Shown: positions 49,304-59,689 of the stretch, piece after piece | How the letters are laid out: every line of letters starts with the position of its first letter | Numbering within the stretch: position 1 is the first letter of the stretch | DNA from: Sphingopyxis sp. | Lineage (GTDB): Bacteria > Pseudomonadota > Alphaproteobacteria > Sphingomonadales > Sphingomonadaceae | DNA: 64,000 bases | Direction: 5' to 3' | Assembly: GCA_016463225.1 (NCBI GenBank) | Contig: JAEMRT010000003.1 | Coordinates: forward strand, 70,073 to 134,072 | Notes under the pieces: generated by a model | Databases searched by the model: none | What the model was told of the DNA's origin: nothing | What the model saw: only the letters and a program-made list of their open reading frames with translations | Made by a program: the position numbers and the translations under genes

Positions 49304-50269
49304 ATGGCCGATGTAAAGCAGCTTAAATCTCGATTCGAGGTTAGCACGACGAGCGGGCGTTTCGTCCGCAAGGACGCCGCGTTCCGTAACTGGATCACGG
49401 CCGACGGCAGCCCGGGGCCGAGCGGTGAAGGCGGTTTCGCGGCCGAGCCCGGCCGATATCATCTCTACATCTCGGCTGCATGCCCATGGGCGCACCGCAC
49501 CCGGATCTTCCGCAAGATCAAAGGACTGGAGGCGATGATCTCCATGTCCGTCACTCACTGGTTCATGGGAGGCTTCGGCTGGACCTTCGAGCCGGGCGGC
49601 GGCGTCGTTCCCGATCCGATTCTGGGCGCCGTATTCGTCTCCGAAATCTATCAGGCGGCCGATTCTCAATATGACGGGCGGTTCACCGTTCCGCTGCTCT
49701 GGGATCGGAAGAGGGCAACGATCGTCAGCAATGAATCGTCCGAAATCATCCGGATGTTCAACTCCGCCTTCGACGGCGCCGGAGCGATCGCCGGCGATTA
49801 TTATCCAGCCGAGCATCGCGCTGAAATCGATGCCATCAACCTGCGAGTCTATGAGACGCTGAACAATGGCGTCTACAAAGCAGGCTTCGCGGCAACCCAG
49901 GAAGCCTATGAAGAAACGGTCGTTCCGCTCTTCGAGACGCTGGACTGGCTCGAAGAGAGACTAACGCGGCAACGCTATCTCGTCGGAGACAGCGTAACCG
50001 AAGCGGACTGGCGGCTCCTCCCCACGCTGCTCCGATTTGACGCGGTCTACGTCGGGCACTTCAAATGCAATCTGCGCCGCCTCATCGATTATCCGTCGCT
50101 CTCGGCCTATACGCGCGAGCTTTACCAGTGGCCGGGCATACGCGAGACGGTCGATTTCGATCATATCAAACGACACTATTTTGAGAGCCACAAGTCGATC
50201 AATCCGCTCGGTGTCGTGCCGCTTGGGCCGCTTATCGATTTCGACGCCCCGCATCACCGCGATCGATGA
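49304..50269 (+). CDS. Glutathionyl-hydroquinone reductase (PcpF/YqjG-like, xi-class GST)
   Basis: LYISAACPWAHRTRIFRKIKGLE; SNESSEIIRMFNSAFD; RYLVGDSVTEADWRLLPTLLRFDAVYVGHFKCN. Confidence 0.9.
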   Translation: MADVKQLKSRFEVSTTSGRFVRKDAAFRNWITADGSPGPSGEGGFAAEPGRYHLYISAACPWAHRTRIFRKIKGLEAMISMSVTHWFMGGFGWTFEPGGGVVPDPILGAVFVSEIYQAADSQYDGRFTVPLLWDRKRATIVSNESSEIIRMFNSAFDGAGAIAGDYYPAEHRAEIDAINLRVYETLNNGVYKAGFAATQEAYEETVVPLFETLDWLEERLTRQRYLVGDSVTEADWRLLPTLLRFDAVYVGHFKCNLRRLIDYPSLSAYTRELYQWPGIRETVDFDHIKRHYFESHKSINPLGVVPLGPLIDFDAPHHRDR

Positions 50270-50283
50270 CGACGCGCCTCGTC

Positions 50284-51354
50284 TCAGCGGTGGCGCAGGC
50301 GGCGATAGCGCGCAGGCGTTTCTCCGGTCTGACGGCGAAAGATCCCGGTCAGATGCTCCTGATGTGAAAAGCCGCAAATGTCAGCGATTTCTGCAATCGG
50401 TGCGTGAGTCCAGAGCAACAAGTGTCTCGCGCGCTCGACCCTGCGCCGTAGGACATATTGATGCGGGGAAACGCCCGTTGCGCGCCGGAACTGCCGGGTA
50501 AAGTGGGTGACACTGAGACCCGCGATCGCGCTCATCTCCTCTAGGCTGTGCCGCTGATCAAGCGTGTCCTCGATAAAGGCCCTTACCGGCTCGATCGCCC
50601 GGGGATCGAAGGGACCAGCCAACAGGCTCGCCCTGCCAGATGCGCCCGACCGCCGGAGCATACGCCCCGCGATGAGGCGAGAAAGCTGGTCGATCAGCAG
50701 GGTCCCGGTCTCACCCGATTGCGCTGCCGCGGCAGCCTCGAGGGCGAGCTGCCCGATCACCTCGTCATGTTCGCCCAATAAGGGCTCTATCGATACATCC
50801 TTGCCGCCCTCGATGAACGCCTGCGCGACGTCGTCGACCACCGATTGCCGGACATAGAGGTGGAGCGTGTCCACCGCCCCCTCCAGTTCGACGCGGAAAG
50901 TCTGGCCCGCCGGCCATAGGAACAGGCCACCGGGATCGACTTTCTTGCGCACCTCCCGGCCACCCACAGCGCCATGCACGGTTACGGGACCACCGAGATG
51001 CATAACAATCAGATGGGCTCTTGTGGCGGGCACTTCGGCAAGGAAGGGCTTCTCTAGTTGCTCCGAAACGAAGAGCGATGTCCATCCAAGGGCCTCGCTC
51101 GACCCGTAGGTTCGTCCTGCCGAGCGGTCGAGAATACCATGGGTCTGCTCGCGGTGAAATGGACGCACATTGGTGTCTAGCACCGGATATTTCCTCTCCG
51201 TACCACTAAGTCGCCGGTGGCGCCCGGTCGTCGCCCTGCTTTTTGTCATGCAGCTCGGCCCGCCAGAATAGTCGATGATGCGAAGTCCGGCGCACGGCAA
51301 AACCGGATTCTTCCAATCACTTTTTCGGATGGGAATTCGGGCCGGCAGCCGCAC
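50284..51354 (-). CDS. AraC family regulator
   Basis: SLEEMSAIAGLSVTHFTRQFRRATGVSPHQYVLRRRVERARHLLL...ADICGFSHQEHLTGIFRRQTGETPARYRR; exact start uncertain. Confidence 0.87.
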   Translation of the reverse strand: MRLPARIPIRKSDWKNPVLPCAGLRIIDYSGGPSCMTKSRATTGRHRRLSGTERKYPVLDTNVRPFHREQTHGILDRSAGRTYGSSEALGWTSLFVSEQLEKPFLAEVPATRAHLIVMHLGGPVTVHGAVGGREVRKKVDPGGLFLWPAGQTFRVELEGAVDTLHLYVRQSVVDDVAQAFIEGGKDVSIEPLLGEHDEVIGQLALEAAAAAQSGETGTLLIDQLSRLIAGRMLRRSGASGRASLLAGPFDPRAIEPVRAFIEDTLDQRHSLEEMSAIAGLSVTHFTRQFRRATGVSPHQYVLRRRVERARHLLLWTHAPIAEIADICGFSHQEHLTGIFRRQTGETPARYRRLRHR

Positions 51355-51528
51355 GCCGCCGATTTTCGGAAGAGGATGGCCGGTCTACGTGAGCGCGATC
51401 GCCAATGCGATGCCGACAAGAACGCTGATCCGGGGCGCTGACGATGGTCTGAACTTGCAGGACAGGAGCAATTTCCCCGGCGTACGCCTCGCCGGAACAA
51501 TGTCTCAGCTTCGGAGCAAGGTCTGTCC

Positions 51529-52398
51529 ATGCGCAATCTCGACGAATTCACGATCACACAGGAAGCTTTGCGCAGACTCGAGGAAACCCCCGATCCGCGC
51601 CTGAAGCAGATCATGGCCTCTCTGATCCGGCACCTTCATGACTTCGCGCGCGACGTCAAATTGACAGAAGAAGAATGGCTGCAAGGCATTCTCTTCCTGA
51701 CCCGCACCGGTCATCTCTGCACCGACGTCCGGCAGGAATTCATCTTGCTATCCGATACGCTCGGGCTCTCGCAACTCGTCGTCGCCCAAAGCCACAGCCG
51801 CCCCGAAGACGTTTCGGAGCAGACCGTTTTCGGACCTTTTCACGTCGAGGGTGCGCCGAAGCTGCCAACCCATGGATGCGACCTTGCCGCGGGGATTGAG
51901 GGTGAACCGCTCTTCGTGACAGCGCAGGTTCTCGCGAACGGCGAGCCGGTAGCCGACGCCGAAGTCGATATCTGGCACGCCGATGCCGAAGGCTTTTACG
52001 ACGTCCAAGAAGACGGGTGGGCAGTCGACGATGCAAGGCTTCGGGCCACCTTCCGCACCGATGCTGACGGAAAACTAAGCTTCAAGACGATCCTTCCCAA
52101 AAGCTATCCGATACCAACCGATGGGACCGTTGGGGAGATGCTTGCAGCGACGAAGCGCAGCCCGATGCGTCCGGCGCACATTCACTTCAAAATCGACAAA
52201 GAGGGCTTCGATCCGCTGATCACGCATGTGTTCCGCGAGGATGACGATTATCTCGACTCCGACGCTGTTTTTGGCGTTCGAGGATCGTGCATCGGCGCCT
52301 ATGAGCCGCACGAGCGCGGTACGACGCCCTTCGGCGAGGAGGCCGAGGATCGTTTTTACACGCTCGACTCCCGCTTCGTCCTTCATCCTTTGTCCTGA
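51529..52398 (+). CDS. Intradiol dioxygenase, hydroxyquinol 1,2-dioxygenase type
   Basis: TVFGPFHVEGAPKL; VDIWHADAEGFYDVQ; LPKSYPIPTDGTVGEML; RPAHIHFKIDKEGFDPLITHVF. Confidence 0.9.
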   Translation: MRNLDEFTITQEALRRLEETPDPRLKQIMASLIRHLHDFARDVKLTEEEWLQGILFLTRTGHLCTDVRQEFILLSDTLGLSQLVVAQSHSRPEDVSEQTVFGPFHVEGAPKLPTHGCDLAAGIEGEPLFVTAQVLANGEPVADAEVDIWHADAEGFYDVQEDGWAVDDARLRATFRTDADGKLSFKTILPKSYPIPTDGTVGEMLAATKRSPMRPAHIHFKIDKEGFDPLITHVFREDDDYLDSDAVFGVRGSCIGAYEPHERGTTPFGEEAEDRFYTLDSRFVLHPLS

Positions 52399-52410
52399 CG
52401 CGCAGCGGTC

Positions 52411-52719
52411 ATGTATTTCGTCATCTACGCCCTCGATCGCCCGGATGCCGGCGACCTGCGTGAAAAGACGCGTCCGGCGCACAGGGAATATCTCCATGGC
52501 TCCGATCTTCCTGTTCGTCTCCGGCTCGCTGGGCCGCTTCTCGCCGACGACGGCGCGACGATGATCGGCTCGTTGATCATCGTCGAGGCCGACGACAGCG
52601 CCAGCGTGGAGGCCTTTTCAGCCGCCGATCCTTACCGACTCGCTGGACTGGTGGGCAGCGTCACCATCCGCCCGTGGAACTGGACGACGGGAAATCGCGA
52701 TGCGGAGGCGATATCATGA
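52411..52719 (+). CDS. YciI-family small protein, copy 2
   Basis: MYFVIYALDRPDAGDLREKTRPAHREYL...RLAGPLLADDGATMIGSLIIVEADDSASVEAFSAADPY. Confidence 0.85.
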   Translation: MYFVIYALDRPDAGDLREKTRPAHREYLHGSDLPVRLRLAGPLLADDGATMIGSLIIVEADDSASVEAFSAADPYRLAGLVGSVTIRPWNWTTGNRDAEAIS

Positions 52720-53342
52720 CCATCGACCTTTACACCTGGAGCACACCCAATGGGCGCAAGGTCTCGATCATGCTCGAGGAGCTTGGCGCGTCCTATCAAG
52801 TCCATCCAATCGACATCACTAAGGACGAGCAATTCGCGCCCGCTTTTCTCGCGATCAATCCGAACAACAAGATTCCCGCGATCGTGGACGCGCAGGGACC
52901 AGCAGGGAAGCCCATTGTCGTCTTCGAGTCCGGCGCAATCCTCCTCTACCTTGCGCGCAGGTTTGCTAGCCCACTCTTGCCTGAGGACGAGCGCCGCCAG
53001 GCGGAAGTGCTCCAATGGCTCATGTTCCAGATGGGCGGCATCGGGCCGATGTTCGGTCAACTGCATCACTTCCGGCGCTACGCGCCGCACGAAACATACG
53101 GGCTTGGCCGGTATGAAAAGGAGGTCCATCGCCTCTACGGCGTGATGGATCGCCTTCTTGCCGACAGGCCGTACCTAGGCGGCGACGATTACTCGATAGC
53201 CGACATTGCGACATACCCTTGGATCGCGCGCTTCCCGCTCCATGGCCTCGAATGGGCACAGGTCCCCAACGTTCAGCGATGGTACGATGCGTTAAGCGGA
53301 CGGCCGGCGGTTATCCGCGGCATGGCAATCCCGGCGGCATGA
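52716..53342 (+). CDS. Glutathione S-transferase (YfcG-like)
   Basis: MTIDLYTWSTPNGRKVSIMLEELG; INPNNKIPAIVD; FESGAILLYLA. Confidence 0.88.
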   Translation: MTIDLYTWSTPNGRKVSIMLEELGASYQVHPIDITKDEQFAPAFLAINPNNKIPAIVDAQGPAGKPIVVFESGAILLYLARRFASPLLPEDERRQAEVLQWLMFQMGGIGPMFGQLHHFRRYAPHETYGLGRYEKEVHRLYGVMDRLLADRPYLGGDDYSIADIATYPWIARFPLHGLEWAQVPNVQRWYDALSGRPAVIRGMAIPAA

Positions 53343-53349
53343 GGACGCC

Positions 53350-53973
53350 ATGTTGAGACTCCTCGGTCGCGCCTCCTCGGCTAATGTGCAGAAAGTCGCG
53401 TGGCTGCTCGACGAAATGGAGATCGCCTTCACTCGCGAGAATTACGGCGGGGAGTTCGGCGGCAACCGCTCCGCGGAATATCTCCGCCTCAATCCCAATG
53501 GCGTCGTACCCGCCCTCGTCGATGGCGACGCCGTCATATGGGAATCCAACACGATTCTTCGCTATCTTGCTAACCGATATGGCCCCACGCCTTTCTATCC
53601 GGAGGTCCCGGAAGTTCGCGCCGCGTGTGAATGCTGGATGGACTGGCAGCTCGGTACGCTCAATCTCTGCATGACCCCGCTTTATATCGGCCATGTTCGA
53701 ACGCCACCCGACCAGCGCGACGAAGGCGCTCTCGAGCGCCACCATGCAAGGGCCGCCTCGCTCTTCGGCATATTGGATGAAGCACTTTCGGATCGGCCGT
53801 TCCTCGCGGGAAGCAATCCGACCCTGGCCGAGATCTGCACCGCGATCTTTGCCTATCGCTGGTATGAACTCGCGCTCGATACGAGAGGGGTAAACCCCAA
53901 TCTGCGACGCTGGTTCGATGCGATCGCCAGCCGCCCGAAATTTCAGAAGCACGTGATGATTGGGCTTTCCTGA
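53350..53973 (+). CDS. Glutathione S-transferase
   Basis: [53 protein letters not shown]. Confidence 0.88.
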   Translation: MLRLLGRASSANVQKVAWLLDEMEIAFTRENYGGEFGGNRSAEYLRLNPNGVVPALVDGDAVIWESNTILRYLANRYGPTPFYPEVPEVRAACECWMDWQLGTLNLCMTPLYIGHVRTPPDQRDEGALERHHARAASLFGILDEALSDRPFLAGSNPTLAEICTAIFAYRWYELALDTRGVNPNLRRWFDAIASRPKFQKHVMIGLS

Positions 53974-54016
53974 AAAGCCGAAAATTCGATTCCAAAAGGA
54001 GATATTGCCTGTGACA

Positions 54017-54601
54017 ATGATTGGCGCCCAAGCGGCGAATGCGCTGTTCCTCGACGCCCGCTCACACAATGGCTGGCAGGATACGCCCGTGTCGGACGAG
54101 GAGCTTCAGGCCGCCTATGACGTCGCCAAATGGGGAGCTACATCGATGAACTGCCAGCCGATGCGCCTGGTGTTCCTGCGCAGCCTGGAGGCTAAGGAAA
54201 AACTGAAGCCTGCGCTGATGCCCGGTAATGTCGACAAGGCGATGAGCGCCCCCGTCGTAGCGATCGTCGCCCACGATCTTCGCTTCCATGACCGGCTTGC
54301 CGATCTCTTTCCCCACAATCCGGCGGCCGGGGCGATGTTCGCCAGCAACGATGGGCTCGCCGCCGCGACGGCGTTTCGCAACGGCTCGCTGCAAGGTGCC
54401 TATTTCATCATGGCGCTGCGCGCGATCGGTCTCGATGTAGGACCCATGTCCGGCTTCGATCCACAGCAGGTCGATGCCGCATTCTTCGCCGGGACGTCCT
54501 TGCGATCCAATTTTCTTCTCGGGATCGGACACGGCGACAGCTCTCGGCTCTTCGAACGCCTGCCGCGCCTCAGTTTCGAGGAGAGCACCCGTACCTTGTA
54601 A
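54017..54601 (+). CDS. Nitroreductase family protein (RutE/HadB-like)
   Basis: [56 protein letters not shown]. Confidence 0.82.
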   Translation: MIGAQAANALFLDARSHNGWQDTPVSDEELQAAYDVAKWGATSMNCQPMRLVFLRSLEAKEKLKPALMPGNVDKAMSAPVVAIVAHDLRFHDRLADLFPHNPAAGAMFASNDGLAAATAFRNGSLQGAYFIMALRAIGLDVGPMSGFDPQQVDAAFFAGTSLRSNFLLGIGHGDSSRLFERLPRLSFEESTRTL

Positions 54602-55091
54602 ACCTTGCATCCGGCGAGACTCCCAAGCGCCCGGGGGTCTCGTCGGTACCGAAAACCGAGGCACTCCATCACCAACACAATATCTGGCCGGGTGGCCGAG
54701 ACGTATGTCCAGGCCCTGACGAGCTAAAGGTCTCGGCACATGCTCAAGCATGTTTTCGTCACCCGGCTTTTTGCCGGATCTACATCCGCTTGCAATGTAG
54801 ACACGCCAATATATGCTGAACCCGCGCGCTTCTTAGGATAGCGTGCGAGGCAAGATTGCCGCGCAACGGGAAATTGGGCCGGAACATCTTGTATCCGGGC
54901 CGCAGCCGCGAATGTCCAGGCCGCGCGGGCGGCTAAAGGCGGCAGCGCATGTTCCGTACGGGCGTCTGACAACCGGCACTGCCGGCTGGCCTCCATACCG
55001 GAGTGCTGCCCATGGCTTTGGGCTTCCCGATCGCGCGCGGCGTGTGCGGTCGATGTGCCGGGCGCGCGGTTTGCGCGCGCAGGGTGCTTCC

Positions 55092-55676
55092 ATGCGCCTG
55101 AATTCCGTCCCAGATCATCCGGGTCTCGCGGCTATCGCGGAGGCGGATCCGTTGCCGCCCGAAGACCGCTCCTTGGCCGTGCAGGACGCCTTTCTCGACA
55201 GGCTTTACCGAGCGCATCACGATCGGCTTTTGCGCTTCATTCGGGGGCGCGTGCGCGATGAGCGCGCTCGTGATGTGGTCCAGCGGGTCTTTTGCAGGCT
55301 GGCGGGTCTGACCGAAGGCGAGCAGCAGCGGATCGTGGCGCCTGGCGCCTATCTCAGGCGCACGGCCGATAATCTGCTGCGCGATGATGCGCGGCAGGCA
55401 GCGCGGCGCTCCGCTACCCTGCATTTGAGCGAGGATGAAGTCGCCCTGAGAGCCGGCGATCCCTTGGCGGCGCTCGAGGCGCGCGATCGGCTGCGGCGTC
55501 TCGAAGAAGCGCTCATGCAGCTCAAGCCGCGGACGCGCGAAATATTTCTCGCGCATCGGATTGACGGCTATAGCTATGCCGAAATCGCTGCCCGGACGGG
55601 ATTGAGCATCAAGACGGTCGAAATGCATATGACGCGTGCCATCGCCTATCTCGAAAAATTCCGCGTGAAACCATGA
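55092..55676 (+). CDS. ECF sigma factor (FecI-like)
   Basis: DRLYRAHHDRLLRFIRGRVRDERARDVVQRVFCRL; YSYAEIAARTGLSIKTVEMHMTRAIAYL. Confidence 0.88.
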   Translation: MRLNSVPDHPGLAAIAEADPLPPEDRSLAVQDAFLDRLYRAHHDRLLRFIRGRVRDERARDVVQRVFCRLAGLTEGEQQRIVAPGAYLRRTADNLLRDDARQAARRSATLHLSEDEVALRAGDPLAALEARDRLRRLEEALMQLKPRTREIFLAHRIDGYSYAEIAARTGLSIKTVEMHMTRAIAYLEKFRVKP

Positions 55677-56704
55677 CCGACGCACCCCGAGGCGGAACCG
55701 CGCGGAGCGCGGCGGAATGGTTCGTCGTCATGCGAGGGCCCGATGCAGACAGTGAAAGCCGCGCATTCGAGGATTGGCGCGCGACCTCTGCCAATGCCGA
55801 CGCTTATGCTCGGTTCGAGGCGACCTGGAACGACAGCCGCTTTCTTGCGAACAGTTCGGTCGGACGCGACCGGGATCTTTCGCGGGCGCGACGAAAAGTC
55901 CCGCCGGCAGCCTTGCTGGCAGCGGGCGTAGCATTGCTCACCCTGCTTTCGGCAAGCCTGCTTTCCGACCATATGGGATGGCTTGGCCCTGCCGCCGTGC
56001 AGCAGCCCGCCGCCACCCGGATTGCGGCTGGGGATATTGTCCGTACGGTCCGGCTGCCCGATGGGTCGCGCGTGACGATTGATCGCGGTGCGTTGCTCAG
56101 CGATCGGAGTACGGCGGGAGAGCGGCGCTTTGTCCTATTGCGCGGACGCGCGCGTTTCGAAGTCGCGCACGACCTTGCGCGGCCTTTTACCGTCGACGCC
56201 GGCGAGGGGCGCGTCGTCGCGCACGGTACGATCTTCGATGTTGGTATTGAAGGTGGCGGGGTCCGCGTCATTCTCCTCAAGGGCTCGGTCGAAGTGCGCG
56301 ACCGGAACGCCGTGAAATCGGAAAAGGGTGTGCGGCGTTTTCTGGCGCCGGGCGAGCAGTTGGTCGTCGTCCGCGGCGAGGTGGGAGCTCCCTCGCGCGC
56401 GAGCCCGATCTTCCTGTCGTGGCCGGACGCAATGATCAGCTTCGACGACACACCGCTCGCCGAGGCTGTCGGCGCCTTCAACAAGATTGGAGGGCGGACG
56501 GTCCGGCTTGAAAGTGGCTGGCCGACTTCGCAGCGTGTTTCGGGTGCGTTCCGGCGCGATGATCCGCAAGGCTTCGCCGACGCTCTCGCGGCGAGTTTCG
56601 GAATGGAGGTCGAGGCCGCAGCCGACGGAAGTCTCGTGCTGCGCCCCGCTGCATCGGGTGCCACCGTGAGCATCCGGCGACCCTTGAAAAAGTCACAGGG
56701 TTAA
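55673..56704 (+). CDS. FecR family anti-sigma regulator
   Basis: DIVRTVRLPDGSRVTIDRGALLSDRSTAGERRFVLLRGRARFEVAHDLARPF; ATGA overlap with sigma gene. Confidence 0.9.
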   Translation: MTDAPRGGTARSAAEWFVVMRGPDADSESRAFEDWRATSANADAYARFEATWNDSRFLANSSVGRDRDLSRARRKVPPAALLAAGVALLTLLSASLLSDHMGWLGPAAVQQPAATRIAAGDIVRTVRLPDGSRVTIDRGALLSDRSTAGERRFVLLRGRARFEVAHDLARPFTVDAGEGRVVAHGTIFDVGIEGGGVRVILLKGSVEVRDRNAVKSEKGVRRFLAPGEQLVVVRGEVGAPSRASPIFLSWPDAMISFDDTPLAEAVGAFNKIGGRTVRLESGWPTSQRVSGAFRRDDPQGFADALAASFGMEVEAAADGSLVLRPAASGATVSIRRPLKKSQG

Positions 56705-56767
56705 TCGCACGATCAACGTCTCACCGGTCGAAGGGGGCACGCAAGGTGCCCGCTCGATCGGGAGACG

Positions 56768-59689
56768 ATGATGCGAAACGGGGATTTATTTCTTTTCTTG
56801 ATGGGCTCGGCCGCCTTGCTGGCGCCCGCTCCGCTTATGGCGCGTGAAGAGGTCCGGCAGCAGGTGCGCCTGCCCGAGCAGTCGCTCGGCGCTTCGCTGC
56901 GCATGGTCGGGGCACAGTTCGGACGCAATGTCAGCATGTCCTCCGACCTGGTGGCGGGACGAAGTGCGCCGGCGGTTGACGGACGCTACAGCTTTGAGGA
57001 AGCCGTTGCGCAACTCCTTCGCGGCAGCGGCCTGACCGCGGTGCCGGCGGGACGCGGCTTGGCGATCCGGCCAGCGCGGGTCGCGGCGGCGAGCGATGGC
57101 GAGCCAGTTGCCGATGAGGACATCGTCGTGACCGGCAGCCGCATTCGCGGTGCGCCGCCCGCCGGCGCCCGCGTCGTCACGATCGACCGCAACGATATCG
57201 AACAAAGCGGATATGCGACAACGCAGCAGATCGTTCAGGCGCTGCCGCAGAATTTCGGCGGCGGCCTCAACGAAGGGACGATCGGCTTTACGATCCGCAA
57301 CAACAGCAATGCCAACCTCGGTTATGGATCGAGCGTCAATTTGCGCGGGCTCGGGGCAACATCGACGCTGACGCTGATCGACGGCAATCGCGTCGCGCTC
57401 GGCGGCGTGTCGGGTATGTTCGTCGACCTGTCGCTGATCCCGGCGTCGGCGATCGATCGCGTCGAAATCCTCGCGGACGGCGCGTCGGCGATTTACGGTT
57501 CCGACGCAGTGGCGGGGGTCGTGAACATCCGGCTGCGCAACGACTTCGAGGGTGCGGAGACGCGCGCCCGCTTCGGCTCGGCGAAGGGTTTCGACGAGTG
57601 GCAGCTCGGCCAGATCGCCGGTCTCGGCTGGTCGAGCGGTCACCTGACGCTCGGCTATGAATATTATCAGCGCGGCAATCTTGCTGCATCAGACCGGGCC
57701 TATATCACCGAGGATTTGCGGCCGTTCGGTGGTCCAGACTATCGCAAGAGCTTCGCCAATCCCGGGACGATCATCGCCGCCGACGGGTCGGTCTACGGCA
57801 TCCCGCGCGGACAGGACGGCACGCAGCTGACGCCAGGCCAACTGCTCGCGGGCCAGCCCAATCTTGCGGACGGACGTGCAAACAGCGATATCCTCCCGCG
57901 GCAGAAGCGGCATGCCGCCTTCGCCTCACTGACCCAATCGCTCGCACCATGGCTCCGGTTCACCGCACAGGGTTTCTACGCGGCGCGGCACAGCGACGTC
58001 AGGACCACACCAGACAACTATGGCTATGTTGTCGTGCCGGCGGCCAATCCCTTCTATGTCGACCCGATCGGGACGGGCGAACCAATCGCCGTCAACTATG
58101 ATTTCGCCAAAGATCTGGGACCGCAGGTGCGGCGCGCCTTTGTGCGAACCTGGAGCGGCAACGCCGGGCTCGAAGCAACGATCGGGCGCTGGCGCGCCGA
58201 ACTGCGCGGTTCCTACGGCGTCCAGCGCGAGCGCGACCGCTCGATCAATATTCCCAACTATTATCATCTCGCGCAGGCACTCGCCGATCCCGACCCAGCG
58301 AGTGCCTATAATCCGTTCGGCGACGGCTCGTTCACGCCGCGCGCGACGATTGAGGGCGTCCGGGGCTTTTACGAGAATAATGGAACATCGCGCGTTCGGT
58401 CGGGCGCGTTAAAGCTCGACGGTCCGTTATTCGCGCTTCCCGGTGGACCGGCCCGGCTTGCCATCGGAGGAGAAATCCGGTCGGAGCGCTACAGTTCGAA
58501 TTCGATCGCCTTCGATTTCTCGCCCGAACCCGTCGATGGCGGTTCGGCGGGGTTTCCGATATCGCGCCGCGTCACGGCCGGATATGCCGAACTGTCGCTG
58601 CCGCTCATAGGGTCCGAGCAGTCGGTTCCGTTCGTCGAAGCCCTCGACCTGTCGCTCGCCGGCAGGATCGAGCGCTACAGCGACTTCGGCACGACCACTA
58701 ATCCGAAGATCGGGGCGACGTGGAAGATCGGCGGGGGCTTTGCGCTTCGCGGCAGTTGGGGCAAATCCTTCCGCGCGCCGAGCTTCGCCGATATCCGGAC
58801 GGGGCGCGGAACGAGCGCCTATATTCCGCTGCCGGTCCCCGACCCCGCGTCACCAACCGGAACGACTAACGTCCTCGCGCTGATCGGCTCGAACCCCGAC
58901 GTCGGACCCGAAAAGGCGGACACATGGACGCTCGGCGCGGTCTTCGTGCCGCCGAAGCTGCCGGGCCTCCGGCTCGATGTCGGCTATTTCGACATCAATT
59001 ATAAGAACCGGATCGCCAATCTCGGGACCGACTATATGTCATTCCTCGGCAACCGCGCACTTTATCAGTCGCTGATCACCGACGATCCGTCGCCGGCGCT
59101 GCTCGACCTCTATTATCGCGACGAGAATTTCCGCAATCCCTTCGGCATCGCCGCGGGCACGATCGGCGCGATCGTCGATGGGCGGACGCTGAACCTCTCC
59201 TCGGTCCATATGCGCGGACTCGACTTCGATCTCGGCTACGGGTTCACCGAAGGGAAAACCTCGATCGCAGCGGGCGTGAGCGGCGCCTGGATTTTCCATG
59301 CCCGCCAGCGGATCACCCCGACGGCGCCTGTGGCCGACGTCGTGTCGACAACCGGCAACCCCGTCGACCTCCGCGTGCGCGGACGTCTGACCCTCTCGAA
59401 CGGGCCATGGAACGCCGCGGCCTTCGTGAATTATGTGAACGACTATCGCAATACCGTGATCGTCCCCGCGGAACCTGTGTCGAGCTGGACCACGGTCGAT
59501 CTGCAGCTCGGTTACGATCTCGGCCACTTCCTGCCCGGCACGCGTCTGTCGCTCAGCATATCGAACCTGTTCGACCGCAAGCCGCCCTATGTCGAAAACG
59601 CCAATATCTTCTCGGCATCGGGCTTCGACCCCGACAATGCCAGCGCGGTAGGTCGCCTCGTGGCGCTGCAGTTGGTGAAGACATGGTAG
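56768..59689 (+). CDS. TonB-dependent receptor with N-terminal secretin/STN domain
   Basis: LPEQSLGASLRMVGAQFGRNVSMSSDL STN region; DIVVTGSRIRGAPPAGARVVTIDRNDIEQSGYATTQQIVQALPQNFGGG plug. Confidence 0.93.
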   Translation: MMRNGDLFLFLMGSAALLAPAPLMAREEVRQQVRLPEQSLGASLRMVGAQFGRNVSMSSDLVAGRSAPAVDGRYSFEEAVAQLLRGSGLTAVPAGRGLAIRPARVAAASDGEPVADEDIVVTGSRIRGAPPAGARVVTIDRNDIEQSGYATTQQIVQALPQNFGGGLNEGTIGFTIRNNSNANLGYGSSVNLRGLGATSTLTLIDGNRVALGGVSGMFVDLSLIPASAIDRVEILADGASAIYGSDAVAGVVNIRLRNDFEGAETRARFGSAKGFDEWQLGQIAGLGWSSGHLTLGYEYYQRGNLAASDRAYITEDLRPFGGPDYRKSFANPGTIIAADGSVYGIPRGQDGTQLTPGQLLAGQPNLADGRANSDILPRQKRHAAFASLTQSLAPWLRFTAQGFYAARHSDVRTTPDNYGYVVVPAANPFYVDPIGTGEPIAVNYDFAKDLGPQVRRAFVRTWSGNAGLEATIGRWRAELRGSYGVQRERDRSINIPNYYHLAQALADPDPASAYNPFGDGSFTPRATIEGVRGFYENNGTSRVRSGALKLDGPLFALPGGPARLAIGGEIRSERYSSNSIAFDFSPEPVDGGSAGFPISRRVTAGYAELSLPLIGSEQSVPFVEALDLSLAGRIERYSDFGTTTNPKIGATWKIGGGFALRGSWGKSFRAPSFADIRTGRGTSAYIPLPVPDPASPTGTTNVLALIGSNPDVGPEKADTWTLGAVFVPPKLPGLRLDVGYFDINYKNRIANLGTDYMSFLGNRALYQSLITDDPSPALLDLYYRDENFRNPFGIAAGTIGAIVDGRTLNLSSVHMRGLDFDLGYGFTEGKTSIAAGVSGAWIFHARQRITPTAPVADVVSTTGNPVDLRVRGRLTLSNGPWNAAAFVNYVNDYRNTVIVPAEPVSSWTTVDLQLGYDLGHFLPGTRLSLSISNLFDRKPPYVENANIFSASGFDPDNASAVGRLVALQLVKTW

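Noticed and set aside
54600-54840. Possible tRNA or structured RNA between nitroreductase and sigma factor
   Set aside because: Short hairpins only (for example CCGGCTTTTTGCCGG); no T-loop or cloverleaf.
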